Positions 1 through 45,119 of a stretch of 64,000 nt of DNA are shown piece after piece (within the stretch, counting starts at the first letter, position 1; every line of letters starts with the position of its first letter). Source of the stretch: Xiphophorus maculatus (Eukaryota > Chordata > Actinopteri > Cyprinodontiformes > Poeciliidae); assembly GCF_002775205.1 (NCBI RefSeq), contig NC_036450.1, positions 18,905,479 through 18,969,478 on the forward strand, read 5' to 3'. Under the pieces are notes generated by a model. That model worked only from the letters and a program-made list of their open reading frames with translations. It had not been told where the DNA came from and made no database searches. The position numbers were made by a program, and so were the translations under genes.

Positions 1-3000
1 TCAAGTCCTTGTCCCAGCACTGTGTCGTGGGCAAGCAGCTGCAGTGCTTCGGGCAGCGCGGGAATCAAGATGACCAGCTTTGCAGAGAGAAAGCTGCTTA
101 AACTTGGCCTTCGTGATGGATACTCAAGTACGAGCAGCTCCCAAAAGACTACGCCGGATGGTTCTGAGATTCTCCCTCAGTGGCAGGGGAAGGAGCCTAG
201 CACCATGTTGGGGAAGAATATAATGGCTGGTCCGGTTGTGCCTTCAGAGCTGCTACAGCTTCACATGCAGCTGGAAGAGCAGAGGCGTGCAATAGAATAT
301 CAGAAGAAGAAGATGGATGCCCTGAATGCTAAGCAGAGACTAAAGCTTGGGAAAGCTGCATTTTTGAACATTGTTAAAAAGGGTGGAGGGAGGAGCGACA
401 CACTTCCTTTACCTATGAAACACTCCCTTGAATCTTCTGGATCAACAGCTGCAGAGAGGAGGAAAGCAAAGATCCAAGCTTGTAAAGACGATTCCTGTCT
501 CGATTCTCTGAAAAGTCAAACAGACAGGAGGACAATAACAAGAGACGACAGCTGGAACACCCTTACCCAGAGTAATCGCTCTGAACCGGATTTCAACGAA
601 TGTTCAAACTCCATAGACCTGCTCAATCAAGCTATTAGCTCCATCCAGCAACAGATGATGCAGCTTTCCCTTCAGCAAGATCTTCTAATGAAGCAAAGTG
701 TTGTCTCACCACCAGACCATACACAAACAGAGAAAAGCACAGATTCTGGGATAGACTCCAACACACCCCAAACAGTATCCTCTACCTCAGACTCAAGATC
801 CTTTGCAGTTCACTTTGTAGATATTGGCAGCAGCACTTCGATGCCTTTTCGCCGTCCCCCCAAACTCAGTTCCAGCCAGCGCAGTAAAGCGGCAGAACGC
901 AAACAAAATAAAGCAAATAACAAGTCTGCCCTAACCAAATCCACCAAGCCACTCCCAGATAGTGACATTTCTATAAGAGAATGTAATGATGGAGAACTGG
1001 AGACAGCTGGAGTTCAGAGGGTTCAGAGGAACTCTACCTTCAGAGTCCATGAAAGCAACGGAGACGGAGATGTGCACTTATCAGACAAACTGAAATCGCA
1101 AGACCCACCAGTTATTACCAAGACGTCTGAATCTGCATCACAGGATGCAGAGGAAGAAGAAGAACAAACCACCAACTACAACAAACAGAATGTCGACGTC
1201 GATGAGAGCGGCAGGATCAGGAGTCAGCTGATCGAGGTTGACCTGTCAGTGGTCAAGGATCCAGTGGAGGATGGCGGTGCAGATATCACAGACGGCACAG
1301 CAGAAGGAGAGCAGAAAGGAGTGCTGGGCTTCTTCTTTAAGGTAAATCCAAAATGTTGTTGCTTTTGTTTGTCTGGTGCAATGACATGTAAAGAGCCTCG
1401 TCTTCACAGCCCTTTAGATCTCCCTTTTTACTATTTGTTCATCTGTAACTACAAACATGCATTGCATTAGGATTTTTGTGATAAACCGTCATGTAATGCA
1501 TGTGATGTAGAAAGAATAGGAAAAGAGGTTTTCAAAAATAAACTTTGAATGAGTTGTGTGCATTTATATTCAGTTACCATGACCTAATACAGAGTCGAGG
1601 TATACTTGATTAAGTATTTTGAAGCATGTCTGTACACTCTGCACATCTAGAGAGAGGAGACTTCATTTTTTTTCTTTGCATTCTTAATTTAGGCCATGAC
1701 CTTTGACTAGGCCAACAGACACAGATGATTTTATGCTGAAAATAAATTACACTAAGCAAATGCCTTATTAGCTCACATGGTTGCACTAATTTTAAGTACA
1801 GTGGATGTATAGACAGAAGGGTACTGAATACAAATGCACATCACACTTTTACAATTTTTATACTTAAACAATAAGTATAAAAATGATTGTTTTTATAATA
1901 TTTATGTAATTTTCCTTCCACTTCCAGAGCTATTTTGTATTGTTCTATTACATGAATCATTTGTCTTTGTAACATGATAAAATGAGAAAAGGTTCAAGGG
2001 GGAAAAAAATAATTTCTCAAGGCACGCTTATCTATTTACAATTTAACAGGACGATGAGAAGGCAGAGGATGAAATGGCAAAACGCCGTGCTGCCTTCCTC
2101 CTCAAACAGCAGCGCAAAGCTGAGGAGGCGAGACACCGCAAACAGCAGCAAGAAGCAGAGAGCGAGATCAAACGTGACGAGGCACGGTATGTTCTGGCCA
2201 AGACTCCTGCACAAAAAATAACATAGCTTGTCCTTGGACTGTTTCACGAAAAAAATAAAATAGGAAGCCTTAACTGTTATGATGTTTATTCAAGGCGTAA
2301 GGCGGAGGAGGAGCGAATTCGTAAGGAGGAGGAGAAGGCCCGTCGAGAGCTTATTAAACAGGAGTATCTGCGGCGGAAGCAGGAAGCCCTTATGGAAGAG
2401 CAGGGTCTGGTCAAGCCCCGCACCAAGACCAAACCCCGCGGGAACAGACCCAAATCAATGCACCGGGGATATTCCAGCAGCCTTCCTAAAGGATCCACCA
2501 CACGTAAGACCATTGTTGGGGCTTACAAAGTATTGTATGTTGTTTAGATTTGTTTACATGTTTTTTTAATTATGGCTTGGTTGGCTTTAGTGTCCTGTGT
2601 GCTTGCTGTGTCCTCTTGTAAATGTGTGCATGTGTGTCACACAGGTGATTCTCTGAAGGTGTCTATGTTAATGAAAAACCAAAGTTCAGGAGCAGCCAGC
2701 AGGGGAGGTGAATGTCTCTAACCTGCTCTGCATAATGTCAAACAAGCATGTACAACTTATTAAGCAAAAATGAACAAAACAAAAAAACAAACTATATAAA
2801 CTATACATTCATACATGTATATATGCTATATGTGCTTATTGTTTTTTGTTCAATGGATATTTGGTGTAACTTATCGTTCAAAATGACTACTTGTTCTAAC
2901 TGTTCCGTAGTTTAGGAACAGAATGAGGGCAATCAAATGTGAACTGTAAAATTCACTGATGCTACCTTCTCTCACTCTTTGTAGCTGATTTAAGCTTCAG

Positions 3001-4380
3001 TCATCGTGGATCAACACTTTCCCTAGCAATGGATGCAGACAGCGTTATCTCTGGCGGGGCAGACTCAAACAGGTAAGAACTTGTGCTTGAAAATTCACTA
3101 ATCAGATTCTAAATCTTGCGTATCCTTGTGCTTATCCGATTGACTTGTGTTTAACGTGTCAACAAGGGCTCCATCTGTGTGCTCTGTGGATTCGTTCCCC
3201 ATGTTGAGCAGAGCTTCCAGCAGGAACATGGATCGGGACTGGGAGAACGGCTCCATAGCCTCATCCATCACTTCAGTGGAGTACAATGGTGAGCAGAAAT
3301 GCCGAAATTCAGAAGGATTATACTGATAAGTAAAAGAAAGATTCCTAAAGTAATTATTCATTACCAGTGATTCTACTGGCGAGAGATGGTTGCTATGAGC
3401 AGCATCCAATATCCCTCTTACATTTTGATTTGACATTAGGTGGTACTTAAGGTCACAGTGAATGGAAGATTTAAATGTACTCTCAGTGAAGCTTTTTGGC
3501 CCAATGATGAGTTGATGGAACAAAATGAAAAAGAAGAGCAATTTTCGGTAGGCTTCCTGCTGTAGAGGTTATGTCACACTGCTGTTAGAGAGAAGTCACT
3601 GGAAAATTGGACTTATCTAATATTTTAAAACTACAAAAATAATTACACTTGTTGTAATCTGACTTTAGGATTTTTACTTAGCAATTTGCCCAATTAGCAC
3701 AGCAAGCGTTACAAAAACAGCAGTCACTGTATCTCAAAAACAAAAGTTACATTTATATAAAAAGTCTGATCCAAATTATTGAGGACATTTAGAAGTACAA
3801 ACTTTTTAAAAAAAATTAAATAACATTTTGTTTGCTTAAAGGTCCTAAACTCTTCAAGGAGCCGAGCTCAAAATCCAACAAGCCAATCATCATCAATGCC
3901 ATCGCCCACTGCTGCCTGGCTGGAAAAGTTAATGAGGTCCAGAAAAATGTCACCCTTGAGGTCAGTGAAATCTCCTGGGGTCAATCCAAGCTGCGCACCT
4001 AAAACTTTTGTGATCTCCATGCATTTTGTTGCATTCCCGACAATTTCTTGTTATACGCCCAGACTGAAACTCTTGTTTGTGTTTCCCAGGAGTTGGAAAA
4101 GTGTGAATCCAACCACCTGTTCATCCTCTTCCGCGACGGCGGGTGTCAGTTTCGCGCCATTTACATGTACTCACCAGACACCGAGGTGATCATCAAGTAC
4201 ACAGGCATTGGGCCGCGTGCCATCACGCAAAAGATGATCGACAAACTGTACAAGTACAACTCAGACCGCAAGCAGTTCACCGTGATCCCCGCCAAGACCG
4301 TGTCCGTTAGCGTGGACGCTCTGACCATCCACAATCACCTGTGGCAGATCAGGAGACCAGGGAGCGCTCGCAGAAAATGA
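1..4380 (+). CDS. camsap1: CAMSAP1, C-terminal part (eight exons, 5' end outside window)
   Basis: Calmodulin-regulated spectrin-associated protein 1 binds and stabilises free microtubule minus ends. Exons read: 1-1341, 2050-2186, 2295-2503, 2645-2707, 2985-3072, 3167-3288, 3842-3960, 4090-4380. All have GT..AG borders, and joined they give one frame of 789 residues ending in TGA. The first exon is open from base 1, so the N-terminal CH domain lies off the window. Visible parts, in order: the GIKMTSFAERK block; the predicted coiled coil around LQLHMQLEEQRRAIEYQKKK; a low-complexity Ser-rich stretch; the VLGFFFK junction; a long highly charged helix (KRRAAFLLKQQRKAEEAR); and the CKK microtubule-binding domain from GPKLFKEPSSKSNKP to the end, with QKMIDKLYKYNSDRKQF and ALTIHNHLWQ. 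These blocks match CAMSAP1 better than CAMSAP2 or 3. I cannot tell which teleost paralogue (a or b) it is. The gene is convergent with kcnt1. Confidence 0.95.
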
Positions 4381-5441
4381 GCGGGACTTTCACACTTTAC
4401 TGTCTGTGTTTAATAAGCTACAGTTGGGCAGGACCCAAACATCTTGGAGAAGACTGACGGGATTAGAGAGAGAGCTAGATGGTCTGTGGCAGTGTGAGTA
4501 CCAACTCACCAACTCACTGTACTCGCTGTTTTCATTTTATTACCCGGTTCTTATGCATGTCACATTTCGATAATTTAATTTCATCATAACCTGAAGTCAC
4601 CAAGTCTTATCCCGCTGAATCTCCTCCCAGAAGCAAACATGCTACCGACACAAAGTGCAGCTTACGGCAGGCTGTGATGAACCGAGGCAAGTCATCAAAG
4701 TTCGCTGGCTCAGCTTCGCATAAAAAAAGCAAAATAAAAAATCTACGGAGATTCCGCGAGACTGTATCTGCTTTTATAAAGAAGGAACTTTGAAGATACT
4801 TTGAGAGTATGTACGAGATAAATGGTGGTAGTATTCGTCCGGTTTAGTGTGTTTGCAGGTGTGAATGACTGGTGGGATAGGGTTCATCTTTCTGATGATT
4901 ATGCTTTAAATCTTAACTACTAATTTATTTATTTTTATTTTTTCTTATAATTTTGGACCTGTTTGCTGTTGTCACACAAGAGAACAGAACCAGAAATATT
5001 GGTTCCACAGTAAGGAAAACATTCTACTATTCATCCTACACATATAGTATTTTTTGGACTGCATTAAGCTATACCATTTGTGTGTGATAATTCATAAACT
5101 AAATAATCCATTAATCTAAACAACTAAGTTATTTCGCAAAGCTGTTTGCTGCTCATATTTTGTTATTACATGTTATTACATGGCACAGCTATTACCTGCT
5201 AATGACCAGTTGTCAGTATTGGTATACTGTTTGGGAAAAAAACCTGCACTATACTTGATATACAGTATTTGTTTGCTGCATTTTGTACATTTTTGAACAG
5301 TATTTTCTGTACATTATGTACAAGTTCTGTTTACTAAAAAAAACAGTAGGCACTATTTTAAAGTTTATTATGTTGAAGAAATGTTATGTCTGATTTTAGT
5401 TATATATTTTGTGTTTATTTATTTTGAGATTATATAATAAA
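4381..5441 (+). other. camsap1 3' UTR with candidate poly(A) signal
   Basis: AT-rich DNA follows the camsap1 stop codon. An AATAAA hexamer at 5436-5441 lies in AT-rich context about 1.06 kb downstream and is the best-placed poly(A) signal I see. An earlier AAATAAAAA at about 4732 could serve a shorter transcript. There is no ORF of interest. The 3' end is inferred, not shown. Confidence 0.4.
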
Positions 5442-5859
5442 GTGCAACTAGGTACATTTTTCTTGCTAAAATTGGACCAGGTTGTATCAGTTCCTTATAA
5501 AACAGAAACATTATTTCTATTCTTCCGATACAGATCTCTCAGTCTGAGTCTAATAACACCTATTCAATCTTAACTACATGTAATGGTAGTAATGGTTGTG
5601 TTTGTGAGGGATATATCGCTTCGATAACATACAAGTGACAAAATCAAAACAGCAGATAGAAGGGAGAAGTCAAATTAAAATAAAGAACAAAGAAGCTTTT
5701 GGTCGTTTATAAAGTGCCTTGACAAACTGTTCATAACCCTTTAAATCTGGCCCTGTGTTGTCTTAATACGTCCATTATGTAAGAACAACATGCAGTTGTG
5801 CATAAATGAGGTGGAAGGAAAATTATTAATTTTTTTCTTTTACAAATAAAAATCAGAAC

Positions 5860-6260
5860 AAATTGTTGAGCATTTTTATTTAGCCACACTGAGTCAATAC
5901 CCTTTTCTGCAATAACCTTTCTGAGTCTTATGAGCCTTACATATCGATAGACTGAAATTGCTGCTCATCCTTATTTTTTCAAACAGATAGGATGAATTTT
6001 CATTGTTGAATGTCTGTCCAAGTCTCAGGTCTTTTGCAGCCTTTGGCAGGTTGTCTAAGATTAACCTGTATTGGTATTGGCCTGATGATGGCGCCACTGT
6101 ATATAATGAGGATGATTTTTCCGGGTGCATTGCTCCTTTTCTTCTACATGTAGCACTTTTGCTGAGAAATTAATTTGACCAAAGCACCTTCTGCCAAATG
6201 TTTGCTCCATGGCTTGTATCAAACCATGGTAAACAAAGCATCATGTAGTTTTATTCCAAC
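5860..6260 (-). mobile_element. Tc1-like transposon relic
   Basis: This stretch resembles the 5' leader and start of teleost Tc1-like elements in inverted orientation. It includes a GACCAAAGCACCTTCTGCC-type block followed by GTTTGCTCCATGGCTTG. It is heavily decayed, with stops in every frame. It lies in the spacer between the convergent camsap1 and kcnt1 3' ends. I recognise the family by its conserved wording only; the borders are approximate. Confidence 0.45.
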
Positions 6261-7359
6261 AATTTATTTCTTCTTGCTGCTTTTTCATAAAACCATAATT
6301 TTAGAGCTTGTTTCCTCAAGCGCCCATTTTAGATAAAAGTTGAAGTGATGTTTAAGCAATTTCCATTAAATAAAGAGAATCTCTGAAGGGTAAAATAACT
6401 AGTCATTAAACTTCACTGTAGTTCACAGTTTATCTATGTAAATCTCAAAAGTAAATAAGTATATGTGAACCTGAAATGTAAAGAATTCAAGAATTAAGGC
6501 AGATGTTATCTTTAAAAACGATGCTTGCATGCAGACATGTCAGTGTAATAACAATTGTAATTGTAGGAAATTTTACTTTTTATATTCAAGTCACCAAACA
6601 CCCTTTGCAAATCATTTATAATAGTGTTGGCGCCTTGATTGGGTCCAAAGTTTACGTAGAAAGAAAGGATCACACAACTCAAAGTGATTTTATGTATTTT
6701 AGAGCACTTTAATGTGCACATAAAACTGTGATCAAGTACAAATATTGTAAACACTGAAATTGGTACAAAGTCAGACCTAAATGCAAAAAGATGGAAGGGG
6801 TACACACCTTGCTCAACAATAAAACAATTAATAAGCGGTGCCTTCATAGAGCAACACGAAGTTCTCTAATTCCTGATGTGGTACAAATAGGCATGGACCG
6901 GTAGGAGATTCTCACTGTATGCTAATCTGTGTCACTGATGTGACTAAAACAACATAACATGTACCGGTAAGTTGTTATAGATATATTAATGTTGTAAGTC
7001 ATATATATAAATTTGATATACGTACAAAGGCATCAGAAAAGTTTTGATAGAAACCCACTTAGGTTATGAACGTTTTTAAGTGCTAATGGTGCTGAATATT
7101 ACACCTTTATTTCCTCAGTTTTGCTCAACAATTTGAAATTAAGTGGTTAATCAGTCAGCCTCGCTGCTCAAGTAGCAAGCTGCTTAACCTGTTATTTGTA
7201 GGACTTCTAGGTGGATTTTTCTCTCTTGAAAGGTGGGGGGGAAAGTAGGAAGCTTCATTCAGACTAGCAGACTAGCATTGCACAGAGATAGATGGACAAC
7301 CTGAGCATCTTGCCACAATTGATAAAAGAATGCGTTCTGTTGTCAACCATCAAATCCAG

Positions 7360-7600
7360 AAGGATAAAATTATTAGTTTCTGACTGTTGTGGCAGAATTG
7401 AAACAATTCTGCAAAGAAGAGTGGGATGAAATTTCTCAACAGTGATGGAAAAAAACTCATTGACAGTTTCATATCACGTTTCATATCACGTGTTGTTGCC
7501 AAGTGTCACCAGTCATTGGGTTTATAGGGCAATACATTTTTTCACATAGGGCCAGGTTGACTTGGACAACTTTTTAAAATAAATTAAATCTTAACTTAAA
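7360..7600 (+). mobile_element. Tc1-like transposon relic (fragment)
   Basis: TTCTGCAAAGAAGAGTGGG at about 7407 resembles the part of Tc1 transposase genes that encodes FCKEEW near the C terminus. TTTTTCACATAGGGCCAGG at about 7538 resembles a downstream block of related elements. No open frame remains. The borders are uncertain. Confidence 0.35.
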
Positions 7601-8487
7601 ATAACTTTTCAACACTGCATACTCCATACATCTGGACAAATCTCAAGTCTTTCTGGCACTATAGGAACTGTAACTTTTTAAACCTTCGGCATACTTTGAC
7701 ACCAACAACCAGTCCATACCTAAGCATAGCCAAAAAATTTCAACAAACCTGTATGGTAGGATGCTGAATGTTAACACAGCCAGTTTATAGAGTTGTATTG
7801 AGTAATTTTTGAGTTTTTAAGTTCTTTAAGTGAAAACTTAACAAAGCAATGATCTGCTCTGACAAACATATGAATAACCGTCATTATTTGTACATGAACC
7901 ATTGACTTAGGTTTTAGTGGCACTAATGAATACCTCAAGGATTTATCTATAAAATATGAGTCTGAAAGCTTTAATGCACACGTTTAGCTTAAGTCACTTG
8001 GGGCTTTTTGATTGTAGCTGCACGATTTTAGCAGAGTTGTAAACGTTCAGATGTGTAAAACCTGAAAAGTTAATCATCCGTCTGTTGTACTGCTTGTTTC
8101 TAATAATGGAAAAGAGACTTAAAAAGTGGGATAAAGCCTCTAACGTCATTACCAAATATTTGAAAATCAGATTTAAGTTGAATTAACTTAGAAGTGTTAG
8201 GTAAAGTGAAGATACAAATCTAAGAAGTTCATTTTAAGTCTAACCAAACACAACAGCAAGTAGGAAAAGCCTCCCTGAAATCCCTGCATATTCAACGAGC
8301 TTAAAAGACAGTGATGCAGTATTCATATGTACAGCATTTGTAGCAAGATGATGAAAATGGCAAACATGATATCCAATGTGATCAGACAGGCAGTAGGCAC
8401 TCACATTATACATTTGTGGGCTTCAGCACTCGGAGAGCTAAATCCCAACTGAGAGGGGGGCCGGTCCAGTTAAAGGCCAGCGCTGCG

Positions 8488-40992
<32,505 letters not shown>

Positions 40993-41589
40993 CGGAGGGC
41001 GACCTGCCAGGTAGGAGCGTACCCACGAACTAAAGAATAAATAAATAAATAAAAGACGCTCTTGTAGAACAAAAGTTATCCCTCCTTGTACTTGCGCCTC
41101 TCACCTATGCAGGTGCATTTTGGAGGAGAGTGTTTTGTTTTCTCCACCAACGCACCTAAGAGGCTGCAAGCCAAAGTGAGGACTGTGTAATAATGAGGTT
41201 ATAAAACTGACTAACTGAAGGATGTAGGTGGGACTATTGAACGGGAGGCAGAAACCGAGGCTGGCAGCGTCAGAAGGGGGGACGAGACGCGCAGGAGTGA
41301 CAGGTCTGCAGCGGTGAGCATGACAGGGTCCTCCTGCTTCAGCACAGGTGAAAGGGAGAGCAGCACCATCTGGTGGACTTTATGTGTATTACCACATAAA
41401 ACATTCAGGTAGAATACAATAATTATGAATGAATAATTGCACATTTTCTCACGTATAAAAACTATTTAGATTATTACTGATTTTTAATCTTGAATTTGCA
41501 TCACATACCTTCACGTGTCTAGTTAGTAAAATGTGTTTTGATTTAAGTCTGGGTTACCTACCATGTCATTGAATCTCCACCTAACCTTA

Positions 41590-42015
41590 CAGAGAAATTA
41601 GAGCAAATTACACATGGTAACTTAGGAGGAGCTGCAGAGATCCACTACTCAGGTGATTCGCCCAGATTTAGATCAAAGCATATTCATTAGCCAGAAGGGC
41701 ACAGGCAAAATTCAGAACAAATCATAATGAGACTATGTGGCAAAATGTGAAAATTTATGTTATGCAGACAATTTTCATCCAGTCCGACTGAAGTTCAGCT
41801 ATTTTGCAAAGAAGAACGATGGAAAATTTACATAAATCGATGTAATAAAAAAAGCTGTTAGAGAAATAACAGCACAATTCCCTTTTTTAAGTTTTTTACT
41901 AATTTTTACTTTTTTCTCTTCACAATTATACACTACTTTTTGCTGGTTTATCACATTGAATTATAATAAAATATATAGAATACGTGCCAAAACTTGAAAG
42001 AGTTCAAAGATTTTT
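41590..42015 (+). mobile_element. Tc1-like relic, 3' half
   Basis: TTTAGATCAAAGCATATTCA at about 41669 followed by a decayed WPSQSPDLNP-type coding stretch matches the order in Tc1 elements. Later come GCTATTTTGCAAAGAAGAA and the terminal-region words CTCTTCACAATTATACACTA and GGTTTATCACATTGAATTAT. The right end is near GATTTTTGCAGGGCATT. Heavily mutated. Confidence 0.6.
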
Positions 42016-43043
42016 GCAGGGCATTTATCTATTGCCAAAAAAGTGATCTGTTCTGCAAGTGCTCCAAAACAGATGCCACTGAAATAAATTGTAATGATGG
42101 GTACTTTGCTCAGTTGTATTACTGCAAAGTGGTTTTGAAATCACATTAGACCAAGCACTTAAGAAATGTGTGGAAATGGGTTTAAGCATTAGACAACAAT
42201 AAAGTCTATAAAATGATGGTTCAAGAGCCTAATAAGAGCTGAAAAATCCAGACATTACAGCAACACAAACCTCTTGTTGAACCTGTGTGATTGACACAAC
42301 CTAATTGATGACGGAGGGCTGATTCACCAATTTCACATTTCCTCCTACTTTCTGCATCTTGTCAATCTCAGATCCTCCAACCTTTAGAAAATATGAAGCC
42401 AGTATAAGAACTGTCCGTTGTAAAAAAATCAACTGGTAGAAACATCTGCAGCAGAGTTTAACAAGACACTCTAAAGCAAGAAAAATTCCTAAGTTTTTGC
42501 TTTTACATTATGAGAACAGATTTAATTACAGGGAGGACACTGTGACCTCGGTGAAAAAGCACAAAGAAAAGCATCCTGCACGGTTTGTTCTTTTTCTTTT
42601 CGTTCCTGTTCTGCCTTTTATGAAGCGAATGTCAGAAATCGAATATCAAGTAAAAAGACTGACGGGATATTTTTTTTCCGATGATCCGATGGCACACGGA
42701 GGAGAAGACGTGGGTGAACTGATGAGTCACAGGGGACACGGTGACGTGAGGGTGCTCGTGAGTTTCAAGCTTATTATGGATGCTTGAGGTTGAGTCAGAG
42801 CTCACAGGAGAAAAGTGTTTTTGTTGTTTTAATGCTGTGGCGATGGAAGGATGTGATACTCCACCTGCAGACACGTTTTAATGCGACCAGTGGATGTTGG
42901 AGCCATTTTGCACTTAGAATGACTCAATAGAATACACTAATTGCATTTTAAAATGATCTAGAATGTGAAACGCTTAAAATATTATCTATGTCACTAGAAA
43001 AGACTACATTAAAGTACCTGGAAGGCTTACATATTTAGATATA

Positions 43044-43402
43044 CAGCTCTGGAAAAAAATAAGAGACCACTTTAAATGATCAGTTTCTCTGATTTTACTT
43101 TTCATAGGTATATTTTTTGAGTAAAATGAACATTTGTTCTTTTATTCTATGAACTACTGACTACATGTCTTAGGAATTCTAAGCAAAAAGTTTGTATATG
43201 TAGAAAACAAGAAATGGTCAAAATAACTAAAAACATACATTCAGACCTCAAATCATGCAAAGAAAACAAGTTTGTATTCATTTAGAAATGACAATACTAA
43301 TGTTTTAAATTAGGAAGAGTTCAAAAATCAATATTTGGTGGAAAAACTAGGATGTTTTCAATGGGGTTCAGCGCAGAAGGCTCTTAACTTTTTCCAGACC
43401 TG
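43044..43402. mobile_element. TA-flanked MITE with CAGCTCTGGAAAAA ends, 359 bp
   Basis: The left terminus CAGCTCTGGAAAAA and right terminus TTTTTCCAGACCTG are inverted copies with one mismatch in this stretch. TA lies on both sides (43042-43043 and 43403-43404). Inside are words typical of a widespread fish repeat: AAGAGACCACTT, GAGTAAAATGAACATT, CAATATTTGGTGGAA. It is probably a non-autonomous derivative of a Tc1/mariner element. No ORF. Confidence 0.75.
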
Positions 43403-43830
43403 TAAGCAAGCTATACTTTTTTTAATATGCTTTGTTTAGGACTGATTCACTACAAACAGACGAGGTATTTAATGCAAAACGAAAAGTAATGTTAAACAAC
43501 TTTTAGACATTACTTTTAAAATTCCACCATTTTGCTGATTATGATGCACAGTTTAAGATTTTGCTTGAACTGCTTAACATAATTTTCAGAACTTAGAACA
43601 TTACAATAATAACTTCTAAACCTATATATTTTATACCAGATATATTAATAATTGCACCAAAAAGGATTCAACCCCATCAAATTACTGTAGGCCAACCTGT
43701 AAGATGTTCAATCATCAGTTATTTACCATAAATAGCATTTAGTGTCAATATTTAGTAGCAAATCCTTTGGCTGTTATAGCGAAGGAATGCTCCACTATTG
43801 CAAATTGCAGCCATGACTAATGGCCAGACT

Positions 43831-43859
43831 GCAGCTTCTGGGAGGCCTCCAGAAGCTGC
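43831..43859. repeat. Perfect-stem inverted repeat
   Basis: GCAGCTTCTGG is mirrored by CCAGAAGCTGC around a short GAGGCCT centre, so the DNA could form a hairpin. It may be part of an older element; AATTAATTAAAGTC and ACTTTAATTAAGTCC just downstream are also mirrored. Confidence 0.6.
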
Positions 43860-44510
43860 AATTAATTAAAGTCGGACTTAGTGCTGAACTTTAATTAAGT
43901 CCTTTTATCTAACCATTTAAATTGTTCCCCTGTAATTAGTTCTTTTTTATTATTTTTTATTTTGCATAAAAGGACGAAGATTTTGCCCTTAAGTCTTTTT
44001 CCGCAACCTGAGAATCATTTTACTGCATACCAAATATTTAATCAATTGATTTGTGTTGATGGTACATAAAGAATATTTCATGTACTTGACTCTTAGTGTC
44101 TTAGTCTAACATTTGAAGAGAATATATAAAGTGCCTCAAGACATTTGCATATCATTGCACATTTATGCAAATAATGTGCCATAGATACACAAATGAAGAC
44201 CGTCGACTTGAGCAGCTTTACACAACTATGTATTTTCTCCATTTTACTATCTCCATTCTCATCTAAAAGATGAGATGGATTTTTTTAAATCTAATATTAA
44301 GTCACTGAAAACTCAACAGGAAAATACATCTTGATAGTGGGATTGCTAGAAGCTGCAGCATTTCTGGAACATGAGATAATTTAATTTTGAACAGACAAAG
44401 GTTTAAAATAGAACAGACTGCTACTGTACTATATGCTTCCATTTGGTAAGGATTCTCATTTTAATTTAGAAGTACAAATATAAATAATTTAGCTTTAAAT
44501 CATTTGAATT

Positions 44511-44552
44511 CTGTAATTTCCCCCCATGGGGGATTAATAAAGTTATGTCTTA
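44511..44552 (+). repeat. Possible retroposon 3' tail
   Basis: GTAATTTCCCCCCATGGGGG then ATTAATAAAGTTATGTCTTA resembles the 3' ends of fish RTE-type LINEs and dependent SINEs, which end in a similar GGGATTAATAAAGT motif and short direct repeats. Nothing upstream is recognisable. Confidence 0.35.
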
Positions 44553-44956
44553 TCTTAAAATTTAATTTCAAAGAATGTTATTTTGAATCTCCCAAACCAA
44601 ATTTATTTGTTCTTGGTTTGTTTTTCTATACAGGAAAGGTAAAGAAATATATATCTGTAAACATTTATAAAAAAAAAAATCACTGACACAAAAAGAAACA
44701 TACCTTTGGAGAGCAGTGATGTTGTCATAAGTTCAAAGTTTAAAGTGTAGAAAAAAAACTGAACAATGTGTCTGGATGAAAAACTTGTAATATCTGACAT
44801 ATTGTAGGGTTTATTGCTTAACTAAGTGGTTAAAAACATGAAAATTTGCTTTTTGCTTCCCTGCTATTACCATTTTAAATTTATAAAGTAATTCAAGTAC
44901 TTTTACTCCAATTATTTCTCTAAAAGTATCTAAACAGCTTCAATGGCTAATAGTCT

Positions 44957-44962
44957 TTTATT
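44957..44962 (-). terminator. Candidate psmd5 poly(A) signal
   Basis: TTTATT on the plus strand (AATAAA on the minus strand) lies about 160 bases beyond the psmd5 stop codon, a usual distance for a short 3' UTR. Position only; cleavage is not shown. Confidence 0.4.
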
Positions 44963-45119
44963 TGTAATATGTTATTTTCTCGGGATTCATGGTATGTCTG
45001 CCAATTTAAGCCAAAAAAATCTGTTATTTTTAAACCAAATAGGTATCAAAATGAGGTGTTTTGTTAACAATTAATTCAGCAATATTTAAACAATAAAGCC
45101 TAGTATGTATGCCGAGGAA

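Larger units (their letters stand above)
41031..45119. other. Spacer between kcnt1 5' end and psmd5 3' end
   Basis: The first few hundred bases upstream of kcnt1 exon 1 are relatively GC-rich (GAGGCTGGCAGCGTCAG, GGGACGAGACGCGCAGG near 41250-41300) and are the likely promoter side. The rest holds a Tc1 relic (41590-42015), a TA-flanked MITE (43044-43402), a perfect-stem palindrome near 43831 and a retroposon tail near 44511. I see no gene. Confidence 0.5.
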